Made by a program: the position numbers and the translations under genes. The notes under the pieces were generated by a model. It did not search any database, was not told the origin of the DNA, and worked only from the letters and a program-made list of their open reading frames with translations. This document shows positions 19,812 through 28,540 of a stretch of DNA of 64,000 bases, piece by piece (position 1 is the stretch's first letter; each line of letters begins with the position of its first letter). The stretch is from Marinobacter goseongensis (lineage in GTDB: Bacteria > Pseudomonadota > Gammaproteobacteria > Pseudomonadales > Oleiphilaceae), in assembly GCF_023156235.1 (NCBI RefSeq), contig NZ_JAKZAI010000002.1, positions 62,001-126,000 on the forward strand, read 5' to 3'.

Positions 19812-20840
19812 ATGTTTCAGGCATTACGAGTTCGGTGGCAGCGGTGGGTGAACCGCAGGATTCCCCGTACCGATAAACAGGTATTCAGCCAGCGCAATAT
19901 TTTTATTCTGCCAACCGGTGCCGGCGTGGTGTTTGGTGTGTTGTTGCTGATCATGCTCATTACCGGCATTAACTACCAGAACAGCCTGATTTATCTGCTG
20001 ACGTTCCTGCTGGGTGCCATCATGGTGGCCGCCATGCATCAGACCCACCGCAATCTCGCTGGCCTCGAGCTGACACTGGTGAAGACCGGGGAGGGGTTCG
20101 CCGGTGATTCTTTACCTTTTCATTTCCGGGCTGTTTCCGGGAAACACGATGCGGTCGCCATTTCTCTGTGTTCCGACGGTCACACACTGGACCAGCAACA
20201 CGTCCCCGCCCGGCAGGCCGCCGACATGACGATCGCACTGGCCTGTCATCAGCGTGGTTATTTCCGGCCGGATCGTATTCGTGTCGAGACCCGGTTTCCG
20301 TTCGGACTTCTCAAAGCCTGGTCGTGGGTCAGGCCGGTGTCCTGCGCCATTGTCTACCCGCGGCCGGTGCCGGCGCCGGAAGCGCCCAGCACGGTAACCG
20401 ACGGTGACGACCAGTCCAGCGCGCGCTCGGTGGAGGGTAACGATCATGCGGACATGCGCCCGTGGCGCGAAGGCGACCCGAGTCAGCGTGTGCTCTGGAA
20501 ACGTTACGCCCGTTCCGGGCAGATGGTGATTGCAGATTGGGAAGGGGAGCAGGGCAGTCCCCATTGGCTGGATTTTCATGCTTTTCCGGGCGTGGACATG
20601 GATTTGCGGCTGAGTTATCTCACGGCTCAGGTGCTGGAGCGGGGGCGGAGCGGAGCGCCGTTTGGCCTGAACCTGCCAGGACAGATGATCGAGCCGGATA
20701 CCGGACCGGCGCATGTCGCCCGGTGCCTGAAAAGTCTGGCGGTGCTCGGCATTGAAAAGCCGCGGGATGATTCCTCCGCGCCCTTCGGCACCCGGCAAAC
20801 CGGAACCACGCAGGAATTTGCAGTGGGAGAATCCGGATAA
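19812..20840 (+). CDS. DUF58 domain membrane protein
   Basis: A 342-residue protein with two adjacent membrane segments (about residues 34-53 and 56-75) and a C-terminal DUF58 domain marked by VEGNDHADMRPWREGDPSQR followed by VLWKRYARSGQM. DUF58 proteins have a von Willebrand A-like fold and usually stand beside a MoxR ATPase and a TgpA-type transglutaminase. Here the transglutaminase follows with a one-base overlap (TAATG), but no MoxR gene is upstream. The start ATG 19812 has AAGGATG before it; an earlier in-frame ATG at 19767 gives a non-family extension. The role is probably in envelope or chaperone-like assembly (inference). Confidence 0.87.
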   Translation: MFQALRVRWQRWVNRRIPRTDKQVFSQRNIFILPTGAGVVFGVLLLIMLITGINYQNSLIYLLTFLLGAIMVAAMHQTHRNLAGLELTLVKTGEGFAGDSLPFHFRAVSGKHDAVAISLCSDGHTLDQQHVPARQAADMTIALACHQRGYFRPDRIRVETRFPFGLLKAWSWVRPVSCAIVYPRPVPAPEAPSTVTDGDDQSSARSVEGNDHADMRPWREGDPSQRVLWKRYARSGQMVIADWEGEQGSPHWLDFHAFPGVDMDLRLSYLTAQVLERGRSGAPFGLNLPGQMIEPDTGPAHVARCLKSLAVLGIEKPRDDSSAPFGTRQTGTTQEFAVGESG

Positions 20841-22936
20841 TGGCTTTGTCAGGCTTGGCTGCCACCAGCGGAATTCACGGCAATGCGCCGGCATTGCCGA
20901 CGCGGGCGCTGCTCTGGTTGATAGCCAGCTTTGCGGTGTTACTGGTGCCTCAATGGGATCGGTTACCCATCTGGCTGGTGGTCACCTGTGTTGTGCTTGC
21001 GGGCTGGCGCTATATGGCACAGAGCGGTCGTGTCCGACTCCCCGGTAAATGGTTGAAAACGGGGATCATGCTGGTGGTTATCACGGTTTACGTCGGCACC
21101 GTCCAGGGTCGCTTTACCGTTGATACGGCGGCCTCGTTCTTTGTGCTGGCGGTCGGACTCAAGTGGCTCGAGACCCGTTCCAGGCGCGACTTTTACGTTC
21201 TGTTCTTCATTCTTGTGTACCTCGCAACAGTGAATTTCCTGTTTCACCAGCAAATCTACTGGGCGGTGCTTAATCTCTTTGCCGTCGGCCTGCTGCTGGT
21301 AGGCCTGCAGGTACTGAATGCGCCGGATCTCCCTGACACCATGGCGTCCGGTTGGCGCCGTTTGGGCATGATGCTCCTGAAAACCTTGCCCATTGTGATT
21401 CTCCTGTTTGTGTTCTTTCCACGCATGGCGCCGCTGTGGAGCGTCCCGATGGTGTCTGGACAGGCGCGCACCGGCATCAGCGACACGATGCGCCCCGGGG
21501 ACATATCGAACCTGGCGCAAAGCAGTGAGCGTGCCTTTCGCGCCACCTTCGGGGAGGAGCTCCCGGCCTACCGTGATCGTTACTGGCGCGGCTTGATCCT
21601 GGATTACCTGGATGGAGAAACCTGGCGCCAAGGCCGTGAAGAGCCGTTCCGCCGACCCGGCCGCGTTGCTGTTGACGGCGGTGCGGGTGAGCTGGAGCGT
21701 GGTCAATACGATGTGCTGCTGGAACCCACGGACCAGACCTGGGCGTTCGCACTGGAAAACTCTGTTGCCGTTTCTGACAACGTGCTCAGCGCTGATGACT
21801 CGTTGTTCCGCTTCCGCCGGCCGGCAGATTCATCGGTCCGTTATCGGATGAAATTAGCGGCCGCCGAGGTCACACGGACGGACACGGCCGAACCTGACAA
21901 CGTCAGGCGTTATCTGCAACTACCGTCAGAGGGGAACCCCCGCGCCCGCGATTTGGCGGAGGATCTGCGAGCGACCGCGGCGAGTGATCGCGAGGTGGTC
22001 AATGCGCTGATGTCAAAGTTCCGTGAGCAGGAATACTTTTACACCTTGCGCCCGCCGGCCATGCCGAACGATGGCGTCGATACCTTACTGTTCGACGAGA
22101 AGCGCGGGTTCTGTGCTCATTATGCCGGCGCCGCCACCTTCGTGTTCCGTGCCGCCGGAATTCCGTCACGGGTGGTTGTCGGTTATCAGGGGGGAGATCC
22201 CGGTGCCGATGACGAGTATCTGATCGTGCGCCAGTATGATGCCCATGCATGGGTGGAGGTATGGCTTCAGGGGCAGGGTTGGGTGCGGGTCGACCCTACC
22301 GCCGCCATCGCTCCGGACCGAATTGAGCTGGGCTTGCGGGATGCTGTGGCCGATGAAGGGTCGTTTCTGGAAAATGAATGGGCGTCTCCTCAGCGCTACG
22401 GTGATATTGCCGTCCTGCAGTGGGCTTCCCTCCAGGTTGACCGGATCAACTACCAGTGGCAGCGCTGGGTGGTAGGTTATCAGGGGCAGTCACAGATGGA
22501 TCTGATGTCCCGTCTGCCAGGCGGCATGGGGCTCAAGGAACTGGGTTACGCCACGGCCGGCATCGTCGGGCTGGCGCTATTAATTGCCGGGCTGGTGTCC
22601 GCCTGGCAGGTTCGTGGCAGCGGGTCGCGCGATCCCATGGTCCGCCTGATCAGTCAGTGGCACCGGTTGTGCGAGCGCAGCGGTATCCCGGTGCGGCAGG
22701 GGGAGACGCCCGTTCAGCTGGCACAACGAATCGGCGCGGCAAGGCCCGCCGCCAGCAACACGGCGCGATCTTTTGCCCGGCTGGTCAACAAGCATTACTA
22801 TGGCAGCGAATCTGTGGCCCAAAGTGATTCCCGGAATGCCATGAGGCGTTTGCTGTCGACGATGCGCCGGCAGCTTCAGCGTGATTCCGGGCAAGCCAAT
22901 ACAGCACGAAAAACGCCAGCAAGGTCAGAAGGTTGA
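20840..22936 (+). CDS. tgpA: TgpA-type membrane transglutaminase (DUF3488 + transglutaminase-like)
   Basis: A 698-residue protein. The N-terminal 170 residues hold five or six membrane segments (DUF3488), then a periplasmic transglutaminase-like domain with Cys in EKRGFCAHYAGAATFVFRAA (about 425), His in DAHAWVEVW (about 470) and Asp in VDPTAA (about 485). One more membrane segment (about 560-580) precedes a cytoplasmic DUF4129-like tail. P. aeruginosa TgpA is essential in that species. The gene overlaps DUF58 by one base and holB by four. Confidence 0.9.
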   Translation: MALSGLAATSGIHGNAPALPTRALLWLIASFAVLLVPQWDRLPIWLVVTCVVLAGWRYMAQSGRVRLPGKWLKTGIMLVVITVYVGTVQGRFTVDTAASFFVLAVGLKWLETRSRRDFYVLFFILVYLATVNFLFHQQIYWAVLNLFAVGLLLVGLQVLNAPDLPDTMASGWRRLGMMLLKTLPIVILLFVFFPRMAPLWSVPMVSGQARTGISDTMRPGDISNLAQSSERAFRATFGEELPAYRDRYWRGLILDYLDGETWRQGREEPFRRPGRVAVDGGAGELERGQYDVLLEPTDQTWAFALENSVAVSDNVLSADDSLFRFRRPADSSVRYRMKLAAAEVTRTDTAEPDNVRRYLQLPSEGNPRARDLAEDLRATAASDREVVNALMSKFREQEYFYTLRPPAMPNDGVDTLLFDEKRGFCAHYAGAATFVFRAAGIPSRVVVGYQGGDPGADDEYLIVRQYDAHAWVEVWLQGQGWVRVDPTAAIAPDRIELGLRDAVADEGSFLENEWASPQRYGDIAVLQWASLQVDRINYQWQRWVVGYQGQSQMDLMSRLPGGMGLKELGYATAGIVGLALLIAGLVSAWQVRGSGSRDPMVRLISQWHRLCERSGIPVRQGETPVQLAQRIGAARPAASNTARSFARLVNKHYYGSESVAQSDSRNAMRRLLSTMRRQLQRDSGQANTARKTPARSEG

Positions 22937-23967
22937 ATATAGACAGTTTATCAATGCCCTGGCTGAACGAGGCCTGGGCCAGCCTGCAGAAGCGATTTGA
23001 TGAGAATCGGCTGCCGCACGCCCTGTTGGTCAACGGTGAGCGGGGTGTGGGTAAGCGCCTGTTCGCCGATGCCCTGGCGTCTTTGTTGATTTGCGATCAA
23101 CCGGAAAAAGGTGGAGGCATCCTGGCCCGCCCCTGTGGTCGCTGCAAGCAATGCGAACTGGTGGCGGCGGGCACCCATCCTGATATACGGGTTTACACAC
23201 CGGAAAAATCGCGGATGATCAAGATCGACCAGATTCGGGCCTTGTCGTCCTTTGCCGTAGCCTCACCGCAGGTCGGCCACCGTAAAATCGCCATTGTTGA
23301 CCGCGCCGATCAACTCAACATCAACTCGGCCAACGCCCTGCTCAAAACGCTGGAAGAGCCCTCGGCTGATGTGGTGCTGATCCTGTTGCAGGAGAGCGGG
23401 CGCCCGGTGCTGCCTACCATCCGCTCCCGGTGTCAGTCCATGCTGATTCCCACTCCCGGGGAAGACGACGCGGCCCGCTGGCTGACGTCTCGGGTCATGG
23501 AACTGGAGGAAGATTCTCGCCCCGCTGCGGCAGAGTGCGTCAAAGCCCTGGCCATGGCCGCCAATGCGCCCAGACTTGCACTGGAATATCTCAACAGCGA
23601 CTTTCTCGCGCAGCGTGACCAGGCTCTGGAGTGTTTCCGGCACTTCATGAAGGGCCAGATGACTGTTGGTGAGGCCGCAAAACCCTTCAAAACGCTGGGC
23701 CTGGATGCGGCGCTATGGCTTTTTGAGCGTTGGGCCGCCGATCTGGCGAGGCTGGGCGCCGGCGGACACGCCCTGGATTCGGACGCGGCGGACATGCTGG
23801 GATACCTTGCCAGAAACAATCCGCCATGGCGGGCCCATCAGTTACTGGACCAGATTCATGAAGCCCGTTCCGCGGCGGTATATAACGTGAATCCTGAGCT
23901 GGAGGCCGGGCGCCTTCTGATTGCCTGGCAAGGGCTGATGCCCGTCAAGAGGCGCGTGCCCGCCTGA
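22933..23967 (+). CDS. holB: DNA polymerase III delta' subunit (HolB)
   Basis: A 344-residue clamp-loader subunit. The P-loop-like GERGVGKR, the zinc-binding cysteines in CGRCKQCE plus an upstream Cys, and the sensor and arginine-finger region LLKTLEEPS ... TIRSRCQ are typical. Delta' is the non-hydrolysing stator of the clamp loader. The start appears to be TTG 22933, overlapping the tgpA stop (TTGA), with AGAAGG just before it; the next ATG at 22954 has no ribosome site. holB-pilZ is the order seen in Pseudomonas, there preceded by tmk, which is replaced here by tgpA. Confidence 0.92.
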   Translation: MNIDSLSMPWLNEAWASLQKRFDENRLPHALLVNGERGVGKRLFADALASLLICDQPEKGGGILARPCGRCKQCELVAAGTHPDIRVYTPEKSRMIKIDQIRALSSFAVASPQVGHRKIAIVDRADQLNINSANALLKTLEEPSADVVLILLQESGRPVLPTIRSRCQSMLIPTPGEDDAARWLTSRVMELEEDSRPAAAECVKALAMAANAPRLALEYLNSDFLAQRDQALECFRHFMKGQMTVGEAAKPFKTLGLDAALWLFERWAADLARLGAGGHALDSDAADMLGYLARNNPPWRAHQLLDQIHEARSAAVYNVNPELEAGRLLIAWQGLMPVKRRVPA

Positions 23968-24017
23968 CCGTGCGGAGGCACAACAGAAAGAGCGTATTAC
24001 AGTCACTGCTGCTATCA

Positions 24018-24051
24018 TTGGGAAATATTGCGGAATTCGACAAATTCCCAA
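24018..24051 (+). promoter_or_regulatory. Hairpin between holB and pilZ
   Basis: TTGGGAA (24018-24024) pairs with TTCCCAA (24045-24051), with inner TTG/CAA and GAA/TTC steps. It ends 38 bases before the pilZ start codon. No T tract follows, so it may be a processing or attenuation element rather than a terminator. Confidence 0.35.
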
Positions 24052-24089
24052 CAACAAACAGATACATAGCCAGACAGAAGGTGTGAATT

Positions 24090-24440
24090 ATGGGGCCCGG
24101 TTTCGGCGCACGAAGTGGCATTCTGACCCTCACTATCAAAGACAAGGCGGTGCTTTACGCCGCTTATATGCCCTATATCCGGCAGGGCGGGCTGTTTATA
24201 CCGACGCAGAAACAGTATCAACTCGGTGACGAGGTGTTCCTGTTGTTGAACCTGATGGATGAGCCGGAAAAAATTCCGGTGGCTGGCAAGGTTATCTGGA
24301 TCACCCCGAAAGGTGCCCAAGGAAACCGGGCAGCCGGTATTGGCGTACAGTTCAATGGCGATGACGAAACCGCCAGAACCAAAATAGAATCCTATCTGGC
24401 CGGTTCGCTGAGTTCTGACCGACCTACCCACACCATGTAA
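24090..24440 (+). CDS. pilZ: Type IV pilus protein PilZ (non-canonical, no c-di-GMP motif)
   Basis: A 116-residue PilZ orthologue next to holB, as in Pseudomonas PA2960. It has the PilZ barrel strands (LLLNLMDEPEKIPVAGKVIWITPKG, GIGVQF) but lacks the RxxxR and D/NxSxxG motifs that bind cyclic di-GMP. In Pseudomonas and Xanthomonas this protein is needed for pilus assembly, working with FimX and PilB rather than as a c-di-GMP receptor. The ribosome site AGAAGG fits ATG 24090. It contrasts with the PilZ protein at 60028, which has both motifs. Confidence 0.9.
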   Translation: MGPGFGARSGILTLTIKDKAVLYAAYMPYIRQGGLFIPTQKQYQLGDEVFLLLNLMDEPEKIPVAGKVIWITPKGAQGNRAAGIGVQFNGDDETARTKIESYLAGSLSSDRPTHTM

Positions 24441-24463
24441 CTGGAAGCCACTACCCACCCTTG

Positions 24464-25384
24464 ATGACTGACACTGCTCTGAATCCCGAAAACACTGACA
24501 CTGCGCCTTGTGAAGAGGTGACCTGGCCACTGCAGGATATTGAGCTGGCGGGGCTGCATTGGCCAGCGAAATACCCCACGGCAGATGCCTGCCCCGTGCT
24601 GATGCTTCATGGCTGGCTGGATAACTGTCTGACCTTTGACCGACTGGCACCTTCCCTGGCTGAATCCCGGAATGTATTTGGTATCGACATGGCCGGTCAT
24701 GGTCATTCCGGGCATCGCCCGTCCGGGCAGAGCTATCTGCTGATGGATTATGTCGCCGACCTCGCAGAGCTGATCGCGCAACATTTTGCCGAAGGGCCTG
24801 AAGGTCGGGTCGATCTGGTTGGTCACTCACTGGGTGGGATAGTCTGCGTCCTCTATGCCGCCGCGTTCCCGGAACACGTGCGGAGCCTGGTGATGATCGA
24901 CAGCCTGGGGCCGATCAGCCGGCCATCCGCCGACACCATTCCCCAACTGCGCAAAGCCATCAAAAAGCGGCTGGCCGGCTCCGGAAAACCGGTGGTTTAC
25001 CCGGACACCCGCACCGCCGGCAAGGCCAGGGAGGGCGGTCTGAGTCCGCTCTCCACCGAGGCGGCCATGACCCTGATCCCCAGAAACATGAAAGCCGTTG
25101 ACGGTGGTTACGTGTGGGGCACGGATCCAAGGCTGCGTCATCCGTCACCGATCATGCTGGAAGAAACCCAGGTGCTGGCCTCTCTGGCCAAACTGACGAC
25201 TCGCGCCTTGTTCATTCGTGCAGAACACGGTTTGCTGGCCCAGCGTGAAGGCTGGCAACCCCGCCTGGACGCCATTCCCCACCTTGAGACCATCACCGTC
25301 GCCGGTGGGCACCATTGCCATCTTGATGGCGACGTTGAACCGGTCAATCACGCAATCAGGGCTTTTATTAACCATGACTCGTAA
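24464..25384 (+). CDS. Alpha/beta hydrolase
   Basis: A 306-residue alpha/beta hydrolase-fold enzyme. LMLHGWLDN is the oxyanion-loop region, GHSLGG (about residues 120-125) holds the nucleophile Ser, and GGHHCHLD near the C-terminus supplies the His. There is no signal peptide, so it is cytoplasmic. The substrate is unknown; similar proteins are annotated as esterases or epoxide hydrolase-like enzymes. The start ATG 24464 is chosen over the TTG one codon earlier; the ribosome site is weak. The next gene starts 11 bases inside its end. Confidence 0.85.
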   Translation: MTDTALNPENTDTAPCEEVTWPLQDIELAGLHWPAKYPTADACPVLMLHGWLDNCLTFDRLAPSLAESRNVFGIDMAGHGHSGHRPSGQSYLLMDYVADLAELIAQHFAEGPEGRVDLVGHSLGGIVCVLYAAAFPEHVRSLVMIDSLGPISRPSADTIPQLRKAIKKRLAGSGKPVVYPDTRTAGKAREGGLSPLSTEAAMTLIPRNMKAVDGGYVWGTDPRLRHPSPIMLEETQVLASLAKLTTRALFIRAEHGLLAQREGWQPRLDAIPHLETITVAGGHHCHLDGDVEPVNHAIRAFINHDS

Positions 25385-26288
25385 CATCGCTATCCGTCTG
25401 GCCGGCGCCGTGCTGCTTCTGTTTCCTTTACTTGCATTGGCGGTCGAGCCCGATCCTGCAAGTATCCCCGAGGCCTTTGCCCAATCTTCTCTTGAGGCGG
25501 AAGTGCCGGTGGTGTCATCGGGACACCTGGTCCTGTTCAGTCCGGTGCGAGAAGTGAACAACCAGATTCGTTCCGATAAAATGGCACGAATTCCGGTTCG
25601 CGGCGTCGGCCAGCTTCACGAGATCTCCCGGGACTCCAGCCGGAGAGAGGCCCGTGAGCATTACCAGAGAGTGCTTCAGGCCCGAGGGGCTCAGGTATTG
25701 TTTGAGTGCAGCGGCCGCAGTTGCGGGCGCAGCAACGTGTGGGCAAACCAGATCTTCGACCAGGCGACTCTGTATGGTCGTGACGCCGATCAGGATTACC
25801 TGGTTGCGGCAGTGACGGACCCGTCTGGTAAGACCTGGCTGACCCTGGTGTACACCGTTACCCGTGGTAACCAGCGTGAATATGTCTGGATTGAGCATCT
25901 GGAAGCGGGTGAGGGTGCTGCGATACCCGGCCTGAATTCCGCCAATGCCCGAGTGCGCGGCCCGATCATCGTGCCTTGGCAGGGCGGTATAACCTATCGG
26001 TTTGACTGGAGCGCCAGCGACCGTCGTATGCTGAGCAACTGGATGGACGAGAAAGGCGCCAGGGCGACATTGACCGGGTATGCAACCCTGGGTGCTGATG
26101 AAGATCTGGATGACGCCATGGCGCGTGCGGGAGAGGCGTTGGAGTCGCTGTCGCAAGTGCTCGACAAAACCGGCGTGTCCCTGGCGCGACAAACACTGAT
26201 CAACGTCGGACCTGCGGTCATCATTCCATTACCTGAGCGGCAGGGCGACCGCATTGAAATCGTGGTAATCACGGGGCCAGACCAGTGA
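25374..26288 (+). CDS. DUF4892 family exported protein
   Basis: A 304-residue protein with a signal peptide (about residues 5-23, ending LLALA before VEPDP), then a DUF4892-type domain (LVLFSPVREVNNQIRSDKMA, FECSGRSCGRSNVWANQIF). It has two close cysteines (CSGRSC) that could form a disulfide in the periplasm. A C-terminal segment (residues 265-300) recalls OmpA-like periodic folds but I do not claim it. The start ATG 25374 lies within the end of the hydrolase gene. It overlaps the patatin gene by four bases (GTGA). Function unknown. Confidence 0.8.
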   Translation: MTRNIAIRLAGAVLLLFPLLALAVEPDPASIPEAFAQSSLEAEVPVVSSGHLVLFSPVREVNNQIRSDKMARIPVRGVGQLHEISRDSSRREAREHYQRVLQARGAQVLFECSGRSCGRSNVWANQIFDQATLYGRDADQDYLVAAVTDPSGKTWLTLVYTVTRGNQREYVWIEHLEAGEGAAIPGLNSANARVRGPIIVPWQGGITYRFDWSASDRRMLSNWMDEKGARATLTGYATLGADEDLDDAMARAGEALESLSQVLDKTGVSLARQTLINVGPAVIIPLPERQGDRIEIVVITGPDQ

Positions 26289-27511
26289 GTAACTCAAACG
26301 ACAATCAATCACCCGGGCCTCGCAATTCCGGGCAAGGCGGAGTCAGCGACGGCGCCTCAGCCATGGTGGAGAGCCCGGACCTGTCTGCTGCGGAAGCGGC
26401 GTCCAGTTTGGCGCGCAAGCCCACATTGCCCGGAAAAGGGAAAACCGTCGCGCTGACGCTCGGTAGCGGCGGGGCGCGTGGCTATGCTCATATCGGCGCT
26501 ATTGAAATCCTGCAGGAGCGGGGTTACGACATCATTGCTATTTCCGGTTGCTCGATGGGTGCGTTGATCGGTGGCATGTACGCGTCGGGGAAAATGAAAG
26601 ACTACAAGGACTGGGTCACTGGTCTCGGGCAGTTCGATGTGTTGAGGTTGCTGGATGTGACCTTCAATTCAGTGGGCGCTATCCGCGGAGAGAAGATTTT
26701 CTCCGTGGTGCGGGACATGCTGGGTGATACCAGGATAGAGGATTTGCCCATCGCCTTTACGGCGGTGGCAACCGACCTGCTGGCGCACAAGGAAATCTGG
26801 TTTCAGGAAGGGCCGCTTGATCAGGCGATTCGTGCATCAGTGGCGATTCCCGGCGTAGTGACGCCGCTGGTCCTCAACGGACGTGTGCTGGTAGACGGTG
26901 CGCTGCTGAACCCATTGCCGATTATTCCCACCATTTCTTCTCATGCCGATATGGTCGTTGCTGTGAACCTCAGCGGTGAGGATGATCGACGCAGACGGAT
27001 TCCGGATGCCGCCTTCGGTGACGCCGGTGACGCGGATGAATGGGTCGACGTATTGCGAGACAAAGCGTCACGCTGGTTTGACTGGGATGCCTTGAAGACC
27101 CTCACCGGCAAGAAGAGCGGTCTGCCCAGCGACGACAGCGCTGAGGACAAAATCAGCAAGGCGGTGGAGAAAAATCAGTCCGAGAAACGCCAGCATGACA
27201 AACACAGTGTGGCCGTCAGCAAGGCAGCGGAAGAGGCCGAGCAGGCCCATGAAACGATTGACTGGGACAAGCTGGGCATTGGCAAGTTTGATGTGATGAA
27301 CCTCACCATCGAAACCATGCAGAGCGCCCTGGTGCAATACAAGATCGCGGGTTATCCCCCGGATCTGCTGGTTAACGTTCCGAAAAACGCCTGCCGTGCC
27401 TACGACTATCATAAAGCGCCGGAACTGATTCAGCTCGGCCGCGAGCGCATGGCGGCAGCGCTGGATCGTTACGAGGAGAGCCGCACCAGCTCGGGACCGT
27501 TGGCACTCTGA
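26285..27511 (+). CDS. Patatin-like phospholipase (RssA-type)
   Basis: A 408-residue patatin protein. The N-terminal 50 residues are disordered. The patatin core has LTLGSGGARGYAHIGAIEIL, nucleophile GCSMG (Ser90) and the catalytic DGA (about Asp204). The C-terminal third is a charged linker with a helical end (MNLTIETMQSALVQYKIAGY). No signal peptide. The start is GTG 26285, overlapping the previous stop. This is the second patatin in the window, unrelated in layout to that at 3644 (no DUF3336). The three-gene overlap suggests a lipid-related operon (inference). Confidence 0.88.
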   Translation: MSNSNDNQSPGPRNSGQGGVSDGASAMVESPDLSAAEAASSLARKPTLPGKGKTVALTLGSGGARGYAHIGAIEILQERGYDIIAISGCSMGALIGGMYASGKMKDYKDWVTGLGQFDVLRLLDVTFNSVGAIRGEKIFSVVRDMLGDTRIEDLPIAFTAVATDLLAHKEIWFQEGPLDQAIRASVAIPGVVTPLVLNGRVLVDGALLNPLPIIPTISSHADMVVAVNLSGEDDRRRRIPDAAFGDAGDADEWVDVLRDKASRWFDWDALKTLTGKKSGLPSDDSAEDKISKAVEKNQSEKRQHDKHSVAVSKAAEEAEQAHETIDWDKLGIGKFDVMNLTIETMQSALVQYKIAGYPPDLLVNVPKNACRAYDYHKAPELIQLGRERMAAALDRYEESRTSSGPLAL

Positions 27512-27549
27512 CTCAGCCGGTGGGGCTGCAGTGTGGCGAACAAACTGCG

Positions 27550-27555
27550 TATAAT
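27550..27555 (+). promoter_or_regulatory. -10 element before prmB
   Basis: A perfect TATAAT sits 47 bases before the prmB GTG start. The -35 region is weak (CTGCAG about 18 bases upstream), so the promoter call rests mainly on the -10. Confidence 0.45.
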
Positions 27556-27601
27556 ACCGGCCACTTTTGCACTCACGCACTTTGGCAGGAACCCGAACAT
27601 T

Positions 27602-28504
27602 GTGACCAACCCCATTGACGAGCTTTACACCGTGCGGGATTACCTTCGGTATGTTTCCACGACGTTTTCCGCATCGCCTCTGTATTTCGGCCATGGCACC
27701 GATAACGTCTGGGATGAAGCCGTTCAGCTGGTGATGCGCACACTGAACCTGCCGCTGGAAAACAACACGCTGTTTCTGGACGCCCGGCTGATACTGGCAG
27801 AGCGGGAGTTGATCCTCCGTCGTATGCAGCGGCGTATCGAAGAGCGGGTGCCCATGGCCTATCTGCTGGGTGAGGCCTGGTTCATGGGCATGCCCTTTCA
27901 CGTGGACGAACGGGTTCTGGTGCCACGGTCTCCCATCGGTGAGCTGATCGAGCGCGGTTTGCAGCCCTGGTTGGGTGAGGCGCCGGTGCAGCGTGTGCTG
28001 GATCTGTGCACTGGCAGTGGCTGTATCGGCATTGGTGCCGCAACCGTTTTTGACGAGGCGGAGGTGGACCTGGCGGATATTTCAACGGATGCACTGGACG
28101 TGGCCGCCAGCAACATCGAGTTTCATGGTCTCCAGGATCGGGTCCGCACGGTAAAAACGGACGTCTTCGACGGCGTTGAAGGTCGGTACGATGTTATCTT
28201 GAGCAATCCGCCCTATGTCGACGCCGCGGATCTTGCCAGCATGCCGGCCGAGTACCGTCATGAGCCGGAACTGGGTCTTGCAGCGGGCAGCGACGGTCTG
28301 GATATTGCTCACCGGATCATTGCCCATGCCGCGGACCATCTGAACCCGGGCGGCCTGTTGATCGTTGAGGTGGGCAATAGCTGGGTAGCCTTTGAGCAGG
28401 CGTACCCGGATTTGCCGTTTACCTGGCTGGAATTTGAAAACGGTGGTGACGGGGTCTTCCTGATCTACGGGGATGAGCTGCGTCAATGGCAGAGCAATTC
28501 CTGA
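27602..28504 (+). CDS. prmB: PrmB, 50S ribosomal protein L3 glutamine N5-methyltransferase
   Basis: A 300-residue SAM-dependent methyltransferase. [14 protein letters not shown] is the SAM-binding motif and [11 protein letters not shown] carries the NPPY motif that holds the glutamine amide. PrmB methylates L3; its paralogue PrmC modifies release factors. The N-terminus [17 protein letters not shown] at GTG 27602 matches family starts; an in-frame GTG at 27533 lies before the -10 element and is unlikely. AGGAA precedes the start. aroC follows in the order seen in many gammaproteobacteria. Confidence 0.93.
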   Translation: MTNPIDELYTVRDYLRYVSTTFSASPLYFGHGTDNVWDEAVQLVMRTLNLPLENNTLFLDARLILAERELILRRMQRRIEERVPMAYLLGEAWFMGMPFHVDERVLVPRSPIGELIERGLQPWLGEAPVQRVLDLCTGSGCIGIGAATVFDEAEVDLADISTDALDVAASNIEFHGLQDRVRTVKTDVFDGVEGRYDVILSNPPYVDAADLASMPAEYRHEPELGLAAGSDGLDIAHRIIAHAADHLNPGGLLIVEVGNSWVAFEQAYPDLPFTWLEFENGGDGVFLIYGDELRQWQSNS

Positions 28505-28540
28505 GAATCTTTTTATAAAACCTGGATAAGATACTGAATC

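Noticed and set aside
24090..24440. c-di-GMP receptor role for the PilZ at 24090
   Set aside because: RxxxR and D/NxSxxG motifs are missing; it fits the pilus-assembly PilZ orthologue next to holB.
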